This document shows positions 33,958 through 42,306 of a stretch of DNA of 64,000 nt, piece by piece (position 1 is the stretch's first letter; each line of letters opens with the position of its first letter). The position numbers and the translations under genes are program-made. Source of the stretch: an uncultured Selenomonadales bacterium (GTDB lineage Bacteria; Bacillota; Negativicutes; DSM-1736; Dendrosporobacteraceae); NCBI GenBank assembly GCA_946407015.1, contig CAMJML010000005.1, forward strand, positions 1 through 64,000, written 5' to 3'. The notes below the pieces were generated by a model. The model saw only the letters and a program-made list of their open reading frames with translations. It ran no database searches and had not been told where the DNA came from.

Positions 33958-34107
33958 TTATTCTGTTCTTTCCTTTTCAAGCTTAAAATCGTTTTTGTAA
34001 GCTTGAGGCACAGTTTGTACAGCTTGAAAGTATGCTTCCATGTAAGAAGAGCCTGTTACCGTCGTTTCAGTGGGTTCACCATTTATGATGATACGGAAGG
34101 TTAGCAT
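33958..34107 (-). CDS. 49-aa hypothetical protein
   Basis: AGGAGG 6-7 nt upstream of ATG 34107; MLTFRIIINGEPTETTVTGS ... YFQAVQTVPQAYKNDF. A short strand-rich protein with a helix. The minus-strand orientation is opposite to the early operon, suggesting an added cargo gene. Confidence 0.5.
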   Translation of the reverse strand: MLTFRIIINGEPTETTVTGSSYMEAYFQAVQTVPQAYKNDFKLEKERTE

Positions 34108-34191
34108 AATACAAACCTCCTTTCATACCTAGTTTAGCTGGTGAACATAGTTTAATGCAAGCTATTTAATTTTTGTCATTCAAAGAACCAT

Positions 34192-34632
34192 TTAGTTGGC
34201 AGTATTCTTGAATATGCAATATTTAAAAGCAATGCCCATCGTGAGACCAAATAGTGTCGCTCCTACGATATGGAGATAATAATCGCCTATCGGTCTATCC
34301 GGGATGTATTTACCTTCGACAATTGCTGAAAGCAGGATTTCAGCGAATGCTGAAGAGACTAGACCTACAAACGTACTTTTTATAAGTAGATTTGTTTGGC
34401 CAATAGTTTTAAGCGCATAGTAAAACATGATTCCGACGAGTCCACCAATCGAAAAGTTAATATAAAGGCCAAGCAGAAAATTAGGCCTATTCAAAGTTAA
34501 TACTAGGCTATCTAATAAATAAATGCTGTATTGCCCAATGCCAAAATACAGCATAATACGAGAAACAATCTCAGCTGATATAGTCGATAGTGAGCCAATT
34601 ATAGCAGCCATCAGTGGTTTGTCATTATACAT
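34192..34632 (-). CDS. Four-helix membrane protein
   Basis: GGAGG directly upstream selects ATG 34632 (146 aa), since the ATG at 34647 overlaps it. Four hydrophobic helices (AAIIGSLSTISAEIVSRIML, then about 57-75, 85-108 and 122-140). No motif. First of four membrane-protein genes on this strand between 34.2 and 36.6 kb. Confidence 0.65.
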   Translation of the reverse strand: MYNDKPLMAAIIGSLSTISAEIVSRIMLYFGIGQYSIYLLDSLVLTLNRPNFLLGLYINFSIGGLVGIMFYYALKTIGQTNLLIKSTFVGLVSSAFAEILLSAIVEGKYIPDRPIGDYYLHIVGATLFGLTMGIAFKYCIFKNTAN

Positions 34633-34693
34633 GAATCGTTCCTCCATAAAAGGCTTGATGCCAAGACGTGTTGCCTAGCGAAAGAGTGCCTAA

Positions 34694-35233
34694 TTAACTC
34701 CTATCATCATCTGCTTCATCATTTGGATCTTTAGCAAGTGGCTTGACGGCGGCTGGTTTTACTTTAGGTACCATCTCTATTGCAACTTCACCCATCTGCC
34801 ACATATGGTAGCCGTACAAAAGGACAGCGAGAAATGTTGTAACCAGCAAGGCTTGGAAATAAGAGATATAGGCATCCCATACCCCGCGTTGGATGAACCA
34901 ATCTATCAAAAAAAAGATTAGGATATAATCCAAGACTATATTCGTAACAAGATATAGCCAAAAGCGGCCATAGGTATATTTGAATATCCAGATAGTAGCG
35001 ACAAGATAGGGACCGTAAATAAATATTGGTATGTTTATAAGAGGATATGACGGCTCTGTTACTACCCACCATTGAAAGGAAATGCCGGCCTCAAAAATAA
35101 AGGCAAAAGCAAGCGAACAAAATAAAGCTACGGGCATGTATCGTCTCATCTCCTCCCTTGTTAGAAAGAAGGTTGATGCCCAGGCCAATACCACACTAGC
35201 CCATAATAACGTTTGGTTGCTCAAAACAATCAC
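34694..35233 (-). CDS. Polytopic membrane protein (paralogue 1 of 3)
   Basis: 179 aa; five to six membrane helices, cytoplasmic acidic tail (DPNDEADDDRS). WASVVLAWASTFFLTREEMR, then RYMPVALF and LINIPIFIYGPYLVATIWIF are shared in pattern with 35552-36094, and more weakly with 36179-36634. It resembles the CBO0543-type family of small membrane proteins seen in spore formers, but this is from memory. Function unknown. Confidence 0.6.
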   Translation of the reverse strand: MIVLSNQTLLWASVVLAWASTFFLTREEMRRYMPVALFCSLAFAFIFEAGISFQWWVVTEPSYPLINIPIFIYGPYLVATIWIFKYTYGRFWLYLVTNIVLDYILIFFLIDWFIQRGVWDAYISYFQALLVTTFLAVLLYGYHMWQMGEVAIEMVPKVKPAAVKPLAKDPNDEADDDRS

Positions 35234-35299
35234 TCCAAAAACATCATTTTGGTATCAGTGTTCCAGTATTGATGGTAATTATACATATGGAGGCAAGCC

Positions 35300-35539
35300 A
35301 TGAATGCAATAACCATAATAGAACCTTGGGCCAGTCTTATCGCAGATCGAAAAAAGCATATTGAAACCCGGCCATGGGGAACCGCGTATCGTGGTCCGAT
35401 CGCCATTCATGCCGGGTTAAAGCAACTTCAAGTATATCCTCCGGAAGTAGTCAGACATGTTCCCGAGGTTGTAGATGTAGAATACTTTTATGGCCGCAAA
35501 AGGGAAGCTAGGCCTTTGGGAGTGGGACAGCGCTCGTGA
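35300..35539 (+). pseudogene. Truncated ASCH-domain protein
   Basis: 79 aa; GGAGG before ATG 35300. ITIIEPWASLIADRKKHIET, then RPWGTAYRGPIAIHAGLKQ, is the start of an ASCH domain (RNA-binding or nucleotide-hydrolase fold), but the protein ends after 79 residues where about 130 would be expected. The tail (REARPLGVGQRS) is not ASCH, so the gene was cut, probably by a deletion joining it to the next membrane-protein gene. Confidence 0.65.
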
Positions 35540-35551
35540 GGAAAGACAAGA

Positions 35552-36094
35552 TTAATCCTTCTCATCATCCTTTGCTAGATGTGCAAGAGGCTTTGCTGCT
35601 GCAGGATAGATGCTGTATCTAGCAAGACTCCGGGTACTGATCAATACGCCATCTTGCCACATTTGATAACCGTAAATCACTGCTGCATGTAGCAATGTAA
35701 TGGGGAGTGATAAAAATGGGGATATGTTAAAGTCAATCATACCTCTAAGCGGTAAAAAGTAACCTAGGATGAAAAAATTAAAAACGATATCGAGTCCTGT
35801 ATTGGTAAGCATATAAAGCCAGAATCGTTTATAGGTGAGTTGGAAGACCCACATTGTTAATATAGGCATTGTCCCATAAAAGTACGGTAACATCTCACTA
35901 AAAGGATATATTGATTCGCGAGTAGCCCAGACACCTAGGCCAATTCCTACGTCACCAATTATAGTAGCTAATACGACAGCAAACAAAGCAACCGGCATCC
36001 AGTGTTTAATATCTTCTTTCTTCATGAAAAACAGTGTCAGCCAAGGTAATAAAGCTAATGACCACATAATGAAGCTATTACTCACGGAAACCAC
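35552..36094 (-). CDS. Polytopic membrane protein (paralogue 2 of 3)
   Basis: 180 aa; five to six membrane helices. FIMWSLALLPWLTLFFMKKE, then DIKHWMPVALFAVVLATIIG, follows the same order as 34694-35233, including the FWLYMLTNTGLDIVFNFFI helix and the same cytoplasmic KPLAHLAKDDEKD tail. The clear similarity to its neighbour shows a local duplication. Confidence 0.65.
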   Translation of the reverse strand: MVSVSNSFIMWSLALLPWLTLFFMKKEDIKHWMPVALFAVVLATIIGDVGIGLGVWATRESIYPFSEMLPYFYGTMPILTMWVFQLTYKRFWLYMLTNTGLDIVFNFFILGYFLPLRGMIDFNISPFLSLPITLLHAAVIYGYQMWQDGVLISTRSLARYSIYPAAAKPLAHLAKDDEKD

Positions 36095-36178
36095 TCCTAA
36101 CGTAATTCATTAAATTTAGGTTACGCACTACTAAGATAATAATACATTTAGAGGCGCTTGCGGTGATGAACAGAACAA

Positions 36179-36634
36179 TCAGCTGCTTTGGAGCTTCTTT
36201 AGCCCAGTTACGTTATAGTATCCGTAGAACATACAAAACAGAATCCAGTCTGCAATATATGAACACCCAATATTCCACCAAAGATGATATTCAATTTGAA
36301 GAAATATCCAGTGAATATATTCGAAAGTTATTGCGAAAGCCGTCCAGGAAAAGATGTATTTAAATATGGTTGCGAGTGTTTTCTCTGCAGGTAACCACTG
36401 AATAAAAAAATAAGGTACGACAATATAGATTCCGAAAGCGTTTGCAAATAACGGAAGTATATCAAAAGTGCCAGAGTATGACCATAGCTCATAAACGTAA
36501 TGCATCCAAGCCTCAGCAATGAAAGACAGCCAGGATGCAAAAACACTGACGGGAAATATTTCTTTCCAGCGATTTTTATTAGCGAATGCGATCCAAAATA
36601 ACCAAGCAAAAATAAAGCCAGCTGTCCAAAACAC
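36179..36634 (-). CDS. Polytopic membrane protein (paralogue 3 of 3, shorter)
   Basis: 151 aa; FWTAGFIFAWLFWIAFANKN, then RWKEIFPVSVFASWLSFIAE, and a late FILFCMFYGYYNVTGL-like helix. Shorter than the two others but with the same start: helix, short charged loop, 'P-V' helix. Ribosome binding site GGAGG upstream. Role unknown. Confidence 0.6.
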   Translation of the reverse strand: MFWTAGFIFAWLFWIAFANKNRWKEIFPVSVFASWLSFIAEAWMHYVYELWSYSGTFDILPLFANAFGIYIVVPYFFIQWLPAEKTLATIFKYIFSWTAFAITFEYIHWIFLQIEYHLWWNIGCSYIADWILFCMFYGYYNVTGLKKLQSS

Positions 36635-36721
36635 CTTGAATCACCTCCAGTATTAGTATGTCTGAATTACTAGGTAAAAATGATAATTCTAGGAAGGGAT
36701 CACATAAGGTGTTAAATAAAA

Positions 36722-36748
36722 AAATCCTCGCTTTTTTTAGCGAGGAAA
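36722..36748 (-). terminator. Terminator of the 78-aa gene
   Basis: TCCTCGCT-AAAAAAA-AGCGAGGA on the minus strand, followed by TTTTTTTATT. Confidence 0.8.
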
Positions 36749-36757
36749 AGAAAACAG

Positions 36758-36994
36758 TTAATGAGCGGGCCCTTTATCAATACCAAGTATATTTGCCATT
36801 TGCTGCATAACTTCGGAGCGTGTTTGAAATAATGCTTGATCGTACATAGTGTCTTTAACATTATTCAATATTGTATCAAGGAGACGAGATGCTTTGACTT
36901 CACTTATTTCCACGTTCGTCTCTTTTAAAATAAAGTCTTTGACTTCACTAATTAATTCATCGTGTGTTTGATGGTCTAGTCGTATATCATTCAT
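36758..36994 (-). CDS. 78-aa helical protein
   Basis: 78 aa: HQTHDELISEVKDFILKETN, then VEISEVKASRLLDTILNNVK and MTYDQALFQTRSEVMQQ-like helices. GGAGAACAA before ATG 36994, terminator after the stop. No recognised family; it may be a small regulator in the phage region. Confidence 0.5.
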   Translation of the reverse strand: MNDIRLDHQTHDELISEVKDFILKETNVEISEVKASRLLDTILNNVKDTMYDQALFQTRSEVMQQMANILGIDKGPAH

Positions 36995-37145
36995 CTGTTG
37001 TTCTCCTATATCTCATATTACTGTCTATTATACCAGTACTTCGTTGTAAAATGTTCTTTTGTTAGACATAATACGACATTTATTTTGGAATATGGTTGGA
37101 ATAAATAGTCTCATTTGAATCGATCACGCAAGAAAGGGGAGTAAA

Positions 37146-37364
37146 ATGAACAATTCAATAACTTTACAAGAACTTCAGGAAATAAAACAGAGGGCACAGG
37201 AATGCCCTCCGTTATCACCATATGTTACCAGCAAGGGCGGTGTTGTCCTGATGAATGGACCATTTCAGATGGACAAGGCCAATGCCCGGAAGGATTTAAC
37301 AAGCAAGGCTCGGCTAGATATATTAAGGCTTGCCAAGATTGCTGAGAACAACATATTGAAGTAG
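37146..37364 (+). CDS. Small phage hypothetical protein
   Basis: 72 aa; AAGGGGAG before ATG 37146. SITLQELQEIKQRAQECPPL, a Pro-rich loop, then LDILRLAKIAENNILK. The type is common in prophage replication-late regions of Firmicutes. It precedes the frameshifted late regulator-like gene by 51 bp. Confidence 0.5.
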   Translation: MNNSITLQELQEIKQRAQECPPLSPYVTSKGGVVLMNGPFQMDKANARKDLTSKARLDILRLAKIAENNILK

Positions 37365-37414
37365 AGAAATGGGGCGGCTATGACCGCCCTAGTAGAATTT
37401 GGGGAGGGTACCGA

Positions 37415-37899
37415 ATGAACGCACTGGCAGAGATAAAACGAGATAATGAAATTGCATCTGATTGGCTGTTGTATTACCCGTTTAGAAAGCGGCAGTATTA
37501 CGAAGACTTACTAGACGTAGAAAATTCAACGCCAGTGTCAGCTGAAGTAAGTATTAAAACCGGTCCCCAGGGAATCAGACCATGCAGAAGGCAATCAAAA
37601 TGGTTGAGTTATCGCATACAGAGCTATGGTTGCAGTCTGTGGAGGATGTTGAAAGCATATTTAGCGAGAAGAAGCGCGTGTTTTTGCAAGCTCGGCGTGA
37701 AGCGGCCTATATGGTCAAGACTGTGCGCGGCCGGCCAGCCTGGGTGATCTATGTACAGCGTCATTATGCTGATCGGATGTCTGCTCGGTATAATACGACA
37801 CCGGATAAGTTTTGGGTGAATGAGACTACTCTAAAAGAGTGGTGGCGTGAGATGGTCGACGTTATGGCTAGGGTGGCTTTGAAGAGGGGATGTTTGTAA
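37415..37899 (+). pseudogene. Frameshifted phage sigma-like/late regulator gene
   Basis: Starts at ATG 37415 (GGGGAGG upstream) with MNALAEIKRDNEIASDWLLY, then YYEDLLDVENSTPVSAEVSI. After about residue 50 the coding pattern continues in another frame (-1), from about 37565: QKAIKMVELSHTELWLQSVE ... RGRPAWVIYVQRHYADRM, ending at 37899. Together they give a protein of about 160 aa of the type found at the end of prophage early operons. The switch lies near GGTCCCC (about 37560-37567), which is not a standard slippery heptamer. Probably an inactivating shift. Confidence 0.65.
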
Positions 37900-38030
37900 C
37901 ATCGTATCATATCAGTTATATATGCAAGCCATTAGGTAAGGCAGTGTGTAATTTCTATAAGTTATAAATAAATCACTAAAACTTGACCGATACTACTAGG
38001 AGCCAGTTTGAAAGAAAGGGATTATTTATA

Positions 38031-39041
38031 ATGACGAATAAAACGAACATTCGATTAACTGCTTCAGAAATTGCAGCATTATGGGTGCAATACCAGAATA
38101 ATACTTTGGTAAGTTGCGTTTTTAAATATTTAATTTCTAATAACGGTGATAATTCGATTAGAGAGATATTAAAATTTGCTATCACATTATCACAAGAGCA
38201 TCTTAGATTCGTACGAGATATTTTCCCAAGAGAAGATTTTGCAATACCTATTGGATTTACAGATTCAGATGTTAATATCAATGCAGAAAATTTGTTTGGG
38301 GACTGCTTTGCTTTGCATTACCTCGATAATATGTCACGCTTAGCAGTAGCAGCCTATGGATTGGCTCTATGTAATGCAACTCGGAGTGATATAAGAGATT
38401 TTTATAAACAGGCAGTAATAGATGCTATGAAGATCAATGAAAAAGCTGTTCAATTGATGCTGGAAAAAGGAATATACAACAGACCTCCCTCAATTCCTCC
38501 CAGTAAAACAGTTCAATTTGCCAAAAAGCAAGGATTTTTAGGTAGTCTGCTTACCGAAATGCGTCCATTAACTTCTGTAGAAATAATGAATCTATTTAAC
38601 AATATACAAACAAATATTATGGGAAAAGCTATGATGACAGCCTTTAGTCAAGTCGCTACTTCCCCTGAATTTCGAGACTATTTTTTACGAGGTAAGGAGA
38701 TTGCTAGAAAGCATATTGATATTTTTAGCGAAAAGTTGTCACAAGATGATTTGAATGGTTGTCTTCCTATAGAGCCACTAATTACTAGCTCAACTCAAGC
38801 TCCTTTTTCCGATAAACTGATGATGTTTCATACGACTGCATTAGTTCAAGCGGGTATAGGTAATTATGGACTATCTATATCAACAATTCAGCGATACGAT
38901 TTAGCTATAGATTATGCTAGATTGATGACGGAAATTGGTGTTTTTGCAAAAGATGGTGCAAATATAATGATCGATAAAGGATGGTTTGAGGAACCTCCAC
39001 AAGCAGTAAATCGTAAAGAATTAGCAATGTCACACCATTAA
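38031..39041 (+). CDS. DUF3231-family protein
   Basis: 336 aa from ATG 38031 (AAAGGG upstream); an extended start at 37983 is less likely. Two tandem copies of the four-helix DUF3231 unit: residues about 1-155 (RLTASEIAALWVQYQNNTLV ... QLMLEKGIYNRPPSIP) and 165-330 (LTSVEIMNLFNNIQ ... IDKGWFEEPPQAVNR), each ending 'G-[WI]-x-[EN]-x-PP'. This family occurs in spore-forming Firmicutes; a spore-related role is likely but not shown. Being in the excised element, it would not be present in the terminal mother cell. Confidence 0.85.
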   Translation: MTNKTNIRLTASEIAALWVQYQNNTLVSCVFKYLISNNGDNSIREILKFAITLSQEHLRFVRDIFPREDFAIPIGFTDSDVNINAENLFGDCFALHYLDNMSRLAVAAYGLALCNATRSDIRDFYKQAVIDAMKINEKAVQLMLEKGIYNRPPSIPPSKTVQFAKKQGFLGSLLTEMRPLTSVEIMNLFNNIQTNIMGKAMMTAFSQVATSPEFRDYFLRGKEIARKHIDIFSEKLSQDDLNGCLPIEPLITSSTQAPFSDKLMMFHTTALVQAGIGNYGLSISTIQRYDLAIDYARLMTEIGVFAKDGANIMIDKGWFEEPPQAVNRKELAMSHH

Positions 39042-39110
39042 TTTTAAAAAGTAGACGATTTTAGCATTGGTTTATGGTTTTGTAGTAGAAAAATAGGTAG
39101 AGAGAAATAG

Positions 39111-39137
39111 GCCGCCTGGCGAGGGCGGCTTTTATAA
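39111..39137 (+). terminator. Terminator of the DUF3231 gene
   Basis: GCCGCC-TGGCGAG-GGCGGC followed by TTTTATAAAG. Confidence 0.8.
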
Positions 39138-39144
39138 AGAAAAT

Positions 39145-39167
39145 ATAGCCACCATTATGGTGGCTAT
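39145..39167 (-). terminator. Hairpin at the 3' end of the 39164-39439 gene
   Basis: ATAGCCACCATTATGGTGGCTAT, a perfect palindrome overlapping the stop codon on the minus strand and followed there by ATTTTCTTT. Confidence 0.7.
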
Positions 39168-39439
39168 ATACAGGTATAAGGATCTGTAATTGCTGATTTT
39201 AGCTGCTTATGTTCAGTTTCATTAATTACATTCCTGAGTAAATTTTCGTCAATTTCACCATTCTTGAGGTTCATTAATGCCTGGGTCAGCGTTCTGTGTA
39301 TAATTTCAAGCTTACTTCTTTCCTCGTTACTTAACCCGTGAGGATTATTGAGTGGATCATTAACATAGAGTTGACAGCGCGCAGAAACATCACGTAAGAG
39401 CTGGCAACCAACCACTGTAGTATCGGTAGAACAGTTCAT
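39164..39439 (-). CDS. Hypothetical small protein
   Basis: GGAGG upstream points to ATG 39439 (91 aa): MNCSTDTTVVGCQLLRDVSA, helical, with LEIIHRTLTQALMNLKNGEI. Three Cys near the start or end. No family recognised. Confidence 0.5.
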   Translation of the reverse strand: MNCSTDTTVVGCQLLRDVSARCQLYVNDPLNNPHGLSNEERSKLEIIHRTLTQALMNLKNGEIDENLLRNVINETEHKQLKSAITDPYTCI

Positions 39440-39498
39440 TTTATTTACCTCCATATTGATTTGATTATAGGTTGAGATAAGTCAATAACATATGTGAA

Positions 39499-40329
39499 TT
39501 ACTTGCCTGGAATATGTCGTTCACAAGGTACTCTAGTTTGACAGAGACCACATCCAGGAGTGGTAACACCATAGATTTCATTTACAGCAGGCTTGATTTG
39601 AGTACGAGAGTAACTAAAACACAGATCTTTATTATGACCATCTTTTGTTATTGCGTCAACAGGACAGCGATTGATACAGGCACCACATTTTTGAGAATTA
39701 TAGTGTAAGCAATAATCATATATGCCTTGATACTGTCTTATAGTTGGTTCAATTACCAATTCAGTTATCACACTACCACATCGATGAGCAATACCTCGTT
39801 CTGTGATGAGGGCGTCATTGAGGCTGAAAGTTCCTAAACCGGCAGCATAGGCAGCATGTCTTTCAGACCAGTTTGATGCATGACCAACATTATCAGAATA
39901 TACGCGCTGCCATCTGCTGCTGATTGAAGGTGCTATGCTTTGAAATCCGGATTTACTTAGAAATTTAGATATATGCTCTTCTAGAGCTCTGTTAAATTGC
40001 TCACCATAGAATCTGACATGGGACCATTCACTTGAAGGCAATAGTGTTTCAGCACGATTTGTTGCTATAACTGCCTCATTAATGGGCAATACCCAGCTAA
40101 TTACTGTGCCTTTACGAGAGGTGTTTGGTCCAAATTCTGAATCAAGCCAATCGGTTGGTAACAGGTAGAACTCACCGATTTTTTCTTTGTACTGTAGAAA
40201 TAGGGGATCATTGATACTGGCGAAGCCAACTTGTGGTTCGTAGAAATATTTATATCGTTTGTCTAAGCTGTAATTAAGGGGTGAAGTATTAACGAATGCT
40301 TGAATTTCCTTAATAATTAAGTCTTTCAT
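39499..40329 (-). CDS. QueG-like 4Fe-4S protein (epoxyqueuosine-reductase family)
   Basis: 276 aa. C-terminal ferredoxin-type clusters: CGACINRCPVDAI and a second CGLCQTRVPC, with upstream RCGSVITELVIEP, all in the order of the QueG family. The N-terminal B12-binding-like half is shortened. Family members reduce epoxyqueuosine or act as corrinoid-linked reductases; the length here (276 vs about 350) leaves the role open. AGGTGATTT precedes ATG 40329. Confidence 0.7.
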   Translation of the reverse strand: MKDLIIKEIQAFVNTSPLNYSLDKRYKYFYEPQVGFASINDPLFLQYKEKIGEFYLLPTDWLDSEFGPNTSRKGTVISWVLPINEAVIATNRAETLLPSSEWSHVRFYGEQFNRALEEHISKFLSKSGFQSIAPSISSRWQRVYSDNVGHASNWSERHAAYAAGLGTFSLNDALITERGIAHRCGSVITELVIEPTIRQYQGIYDYCLHYNSQKCGACINRCPVDAITKDGHNKDLCFSYSRTQIKPAVNEIYGVTTPGCGLCQTRVPCERHIPGK

Positions 40330-40439
40330 TTAAATCACCTCTTATCGATTGTTTCAATAACTATTTCTTTTTTTTATCGTAAAACCCTTTAGTGGAAGAT
40401 GATTGAGTAACTGAGATTCAATATCTTGAAATAAGAAAG

Positions 40440-40465
40440 ACCGCTTGGCAAGAGCGGTTTTTCAT
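40440..40465 (-). terminator. Terminator-like hairpin
   Basis: ACCGCT-TGGCAAG-AGCGGT with a T-run on the plus strand (TTTTTCATT); lies between two minus-strand genes. Confidence 0.55.
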
Positions 40466-40475
40466 TATAAATAAG

Positions 40476-41027
40476 CTATTCGTCTTCTGTAGTCAGTGCA
40501 GTCAAGAGTTCATATACGGAGTCGTGGATTATCCGGTCATCTTTTTTCTTTTGCTTTTTGGAGCGCAATTCAAATGCCCAAATCTCTTTAGTGAAATTTT
40601 TGATTCGATCCTCAGTACTTCCTATATTCTCTTTAACTTTCTCAATATGTTGTCGTAACGGTTGGTCTGAGTCTTTCGCGGTATTGCATGATGAATCAGT
40701 ATTCTTGTCTTTTGATATAAGAAGTAGTTGATATTCAGTGGTTTCCTGCATTTCAAAAATCAAGTCAAATACAAAGTAAGAACCCACATGAGGAGTGGCC
40801 GGAACATCATACTTGAGTATGGCTTTTAAGTTTCCGTAAGAAGCAGTGATAATACGTTCATCAGCTTGAACCTCAAAACCATTATCCTTGAAAAATCTTT
40901 CAAAATCATGAAAAGCTTCGATAATGGACCTTTCAACTTTGGCTTCAATTTTTTTTGCAAGGCGGGAAGTCAAAACATCCTGTTTCTTCTTTACATCCTC
41001 TAATTCTTTTAACAATGTAAGATTCAC
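40476..41027 (-). CDS. Hypothetical coiled-coil protein
   Basis: AAGGAAGG selects GTG 41027 (183 aa). N-terminal coiled coil (LLKELEDVKKKQDVLTSRLA), a central beta region (ITASYGNLKAILKYDV ... YFVFDLIFEMQE), and a C-terminal helix with charged residues. It may be an anti-phage or phage cargo gene; no family recognised. Confidence 0.5.
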   Translation of the reverse strand: MNLTLLKELEDVKKKQDVLTSRLAKKIEAKVERSIIEAFHDFERFFKDNGFEVQADERIITASYGNLKAILKYDVPATPHVGSYFVFDLIFEMQETTEYQLLLISKDKNTDSSCNTAKDSDQPLRQHIEKVKENIGSTEDRIKNFTKEIWAFELRSKKQKKKDDRIIHDSVYELLTALTTEDE

Positions 41028-41201
41028 CACAATCACCTTCCTTTGAGGTGACGATTCGACAAAAACCAATAATTTCCTGTTTGTGGAATAAGTTTATATT
41101 ATAGTACGATTATTTTTGCGCTAACAAACTTAAAGTAGGCGATTTTAAGCATGGATTTATGTGATAATATAGGACTATCAAAATATAGCAAGATAAGGAA
41201 A

Positions 41202-41230
41202 GGCCGCCAGTGAGGCGGCTTTTGTGTTTT
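41202..41230 (+). terminator. Terminator-like hairpin
   Basis: GGCCGCC-AGTG-AGGCGGCT followed by TTTGTGTTTT. Similar in style to the hairpins at 39111 and 40440. Confidence 0.6.
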
Positions 41231-41271
41231 ACTTAGATAATAGGCAGTGGGCTAATTATTGGGGGTCTACT

Positions 41272-41928
41272 TTATGGTGTTCCACCTAGCTCACGTATAC
41301 ATTGCCTAGCAAGAGTCCATTCAGGGCTGAGAGTGTTAGGAGGGATTATAGTTTTAATCTGACGTAAAGTCTCAATCGCCTCTTGAGTCTTGTGTTTTTT
41401 ATTAAGTGCATTGGCTTTAATAAAGTATGATCGTGCTGTCTTAGGATCAAGCTCTATTGCCCTATTTGCATCAGACAATGCTAGATCATAGTTTTCAAGA
41501 CGGGTATAGCTAACAGCTCGTAATCTATATGCTAATGCAAAGTCGGGATCAATTTTGATTGCTGCATTATAGTCTTCGATTGCTTGCTTATTTTCTTTCG
41601 TATATTTACCTTTATAGTGTTCACTTTCACTTGTGATTGAAAGCCCCCTAAATATGTAGGTAGCAGCGTAGTTGGGATTTAACTCAATTGCTTTAGTAAA
41701 ATCCTCAGTTGCTAATACATCATATTTGTTTTTAAAGAATTCGACAGATCCACGAGATTTCAAATAGGTTATACCTCGGGTATAGTAAAGGACGGCATTG
41801 TCTGGGGTGGTGGCAATTTCCTCGGTTAATTTTTGAATTTCTGAATCATTTGGCTTGAAAATGGCTGAGGTTGATTCATTAGAAGCTATAGCTGTGATTG
41901 GAGCAAGTAGAAAACAAATAATAAGCAT
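41272..41928 (-). CDS. Secreted TPR-repeat protein
   Basis: 218 aa. N-terminal signal peptide (LIICFLLAPITAIA), then four TPR units: about 30-58, 70-96 (EDFTKAIELNPNYAATYIFR), 112-138 (EDYNAAIKIDPDFALAYRLR), 140-172 (LSDANRAIELDPKTARSY). Exported scaffold protein. No obvious partner next to it; its upstream region (41929-42105) is AT-rich without a gene. Confidence 0.75.
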   Translation of the reverse strand: MLIICFLLAPITAIASNESTSAIFKPNDSEIQKLTEEIATTPDNAVLYYTRGITYLKSRGSVEFFKNKYDVLATEDFTKAIELNPNYAATYIFRGLSITSESEHYKGKYTKENKQAIEDYNAAIKIDPDFALAYRLRAVSYTRLENYDLALSDANRAIELDPKTARSYFIKANALNKKHKTQEAIETLRQIKTIIPPNTLSPEWTLARQCIRELGGTP

Positions 41929-42105
41929 GATAGTAGTAATGTGAAACTTACTTTTAATAATGGTTACCTCCTAATTACAAAAAATAAGATTGCATTATGA
42001 GATTTCGAGAGCATAGAATAGAAACCTTTTAAATAGAACCATGTAAATACTACCATGTAAATACTACCAGTAAGTCATGCCTTGTGGAGGTGGGTGATAT
42101 GTAAT

Positions 42106-42306
42106 ATGGCTAGACCGCGCAACCCGGAAAGGGATAAAGCATTTGAAATATGGCGCGATAGCGGTGGCAGCGCCAAGCTAAAAGACATCGCAAAGCAAAT
42201 GGGGGTACCCGATTCTAGGCTGCGAAAGTGGAAAACCGAAGACAAGTGGGAAGAAAAAATAAAGGAGCGCTCTGGAAAGGTCAAGAAAAAGTGGACACAA
42301 AGTTAA
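42106..42306 (+). pseudogene. Terminase small subunit, N-terminal remnant cut by the IS
   Basis: ATG 42106 starts MARPRNPERDKAFEIWRDSG, then LKDIAKQMGVPDSRLRKWKT and EDKWEEKI, matching the HTH start of PBSX/YqaS-type terminase small subunits. At 42292 the sequence turns into the IS end and the frame stops at 42304-42306. No continuation is visible on the other side of the IS, and no large terminase gene is in the window, so the late phage genes have been lost. Confidence 0.85.

Noticed and set aside
37555-37575. Programmed -1 frameshift in the 37.4-kb gene
   Set aside because: No X-XXY-YYZ heptamer and no clear stimulatory stem after it; kept only as a possibility.
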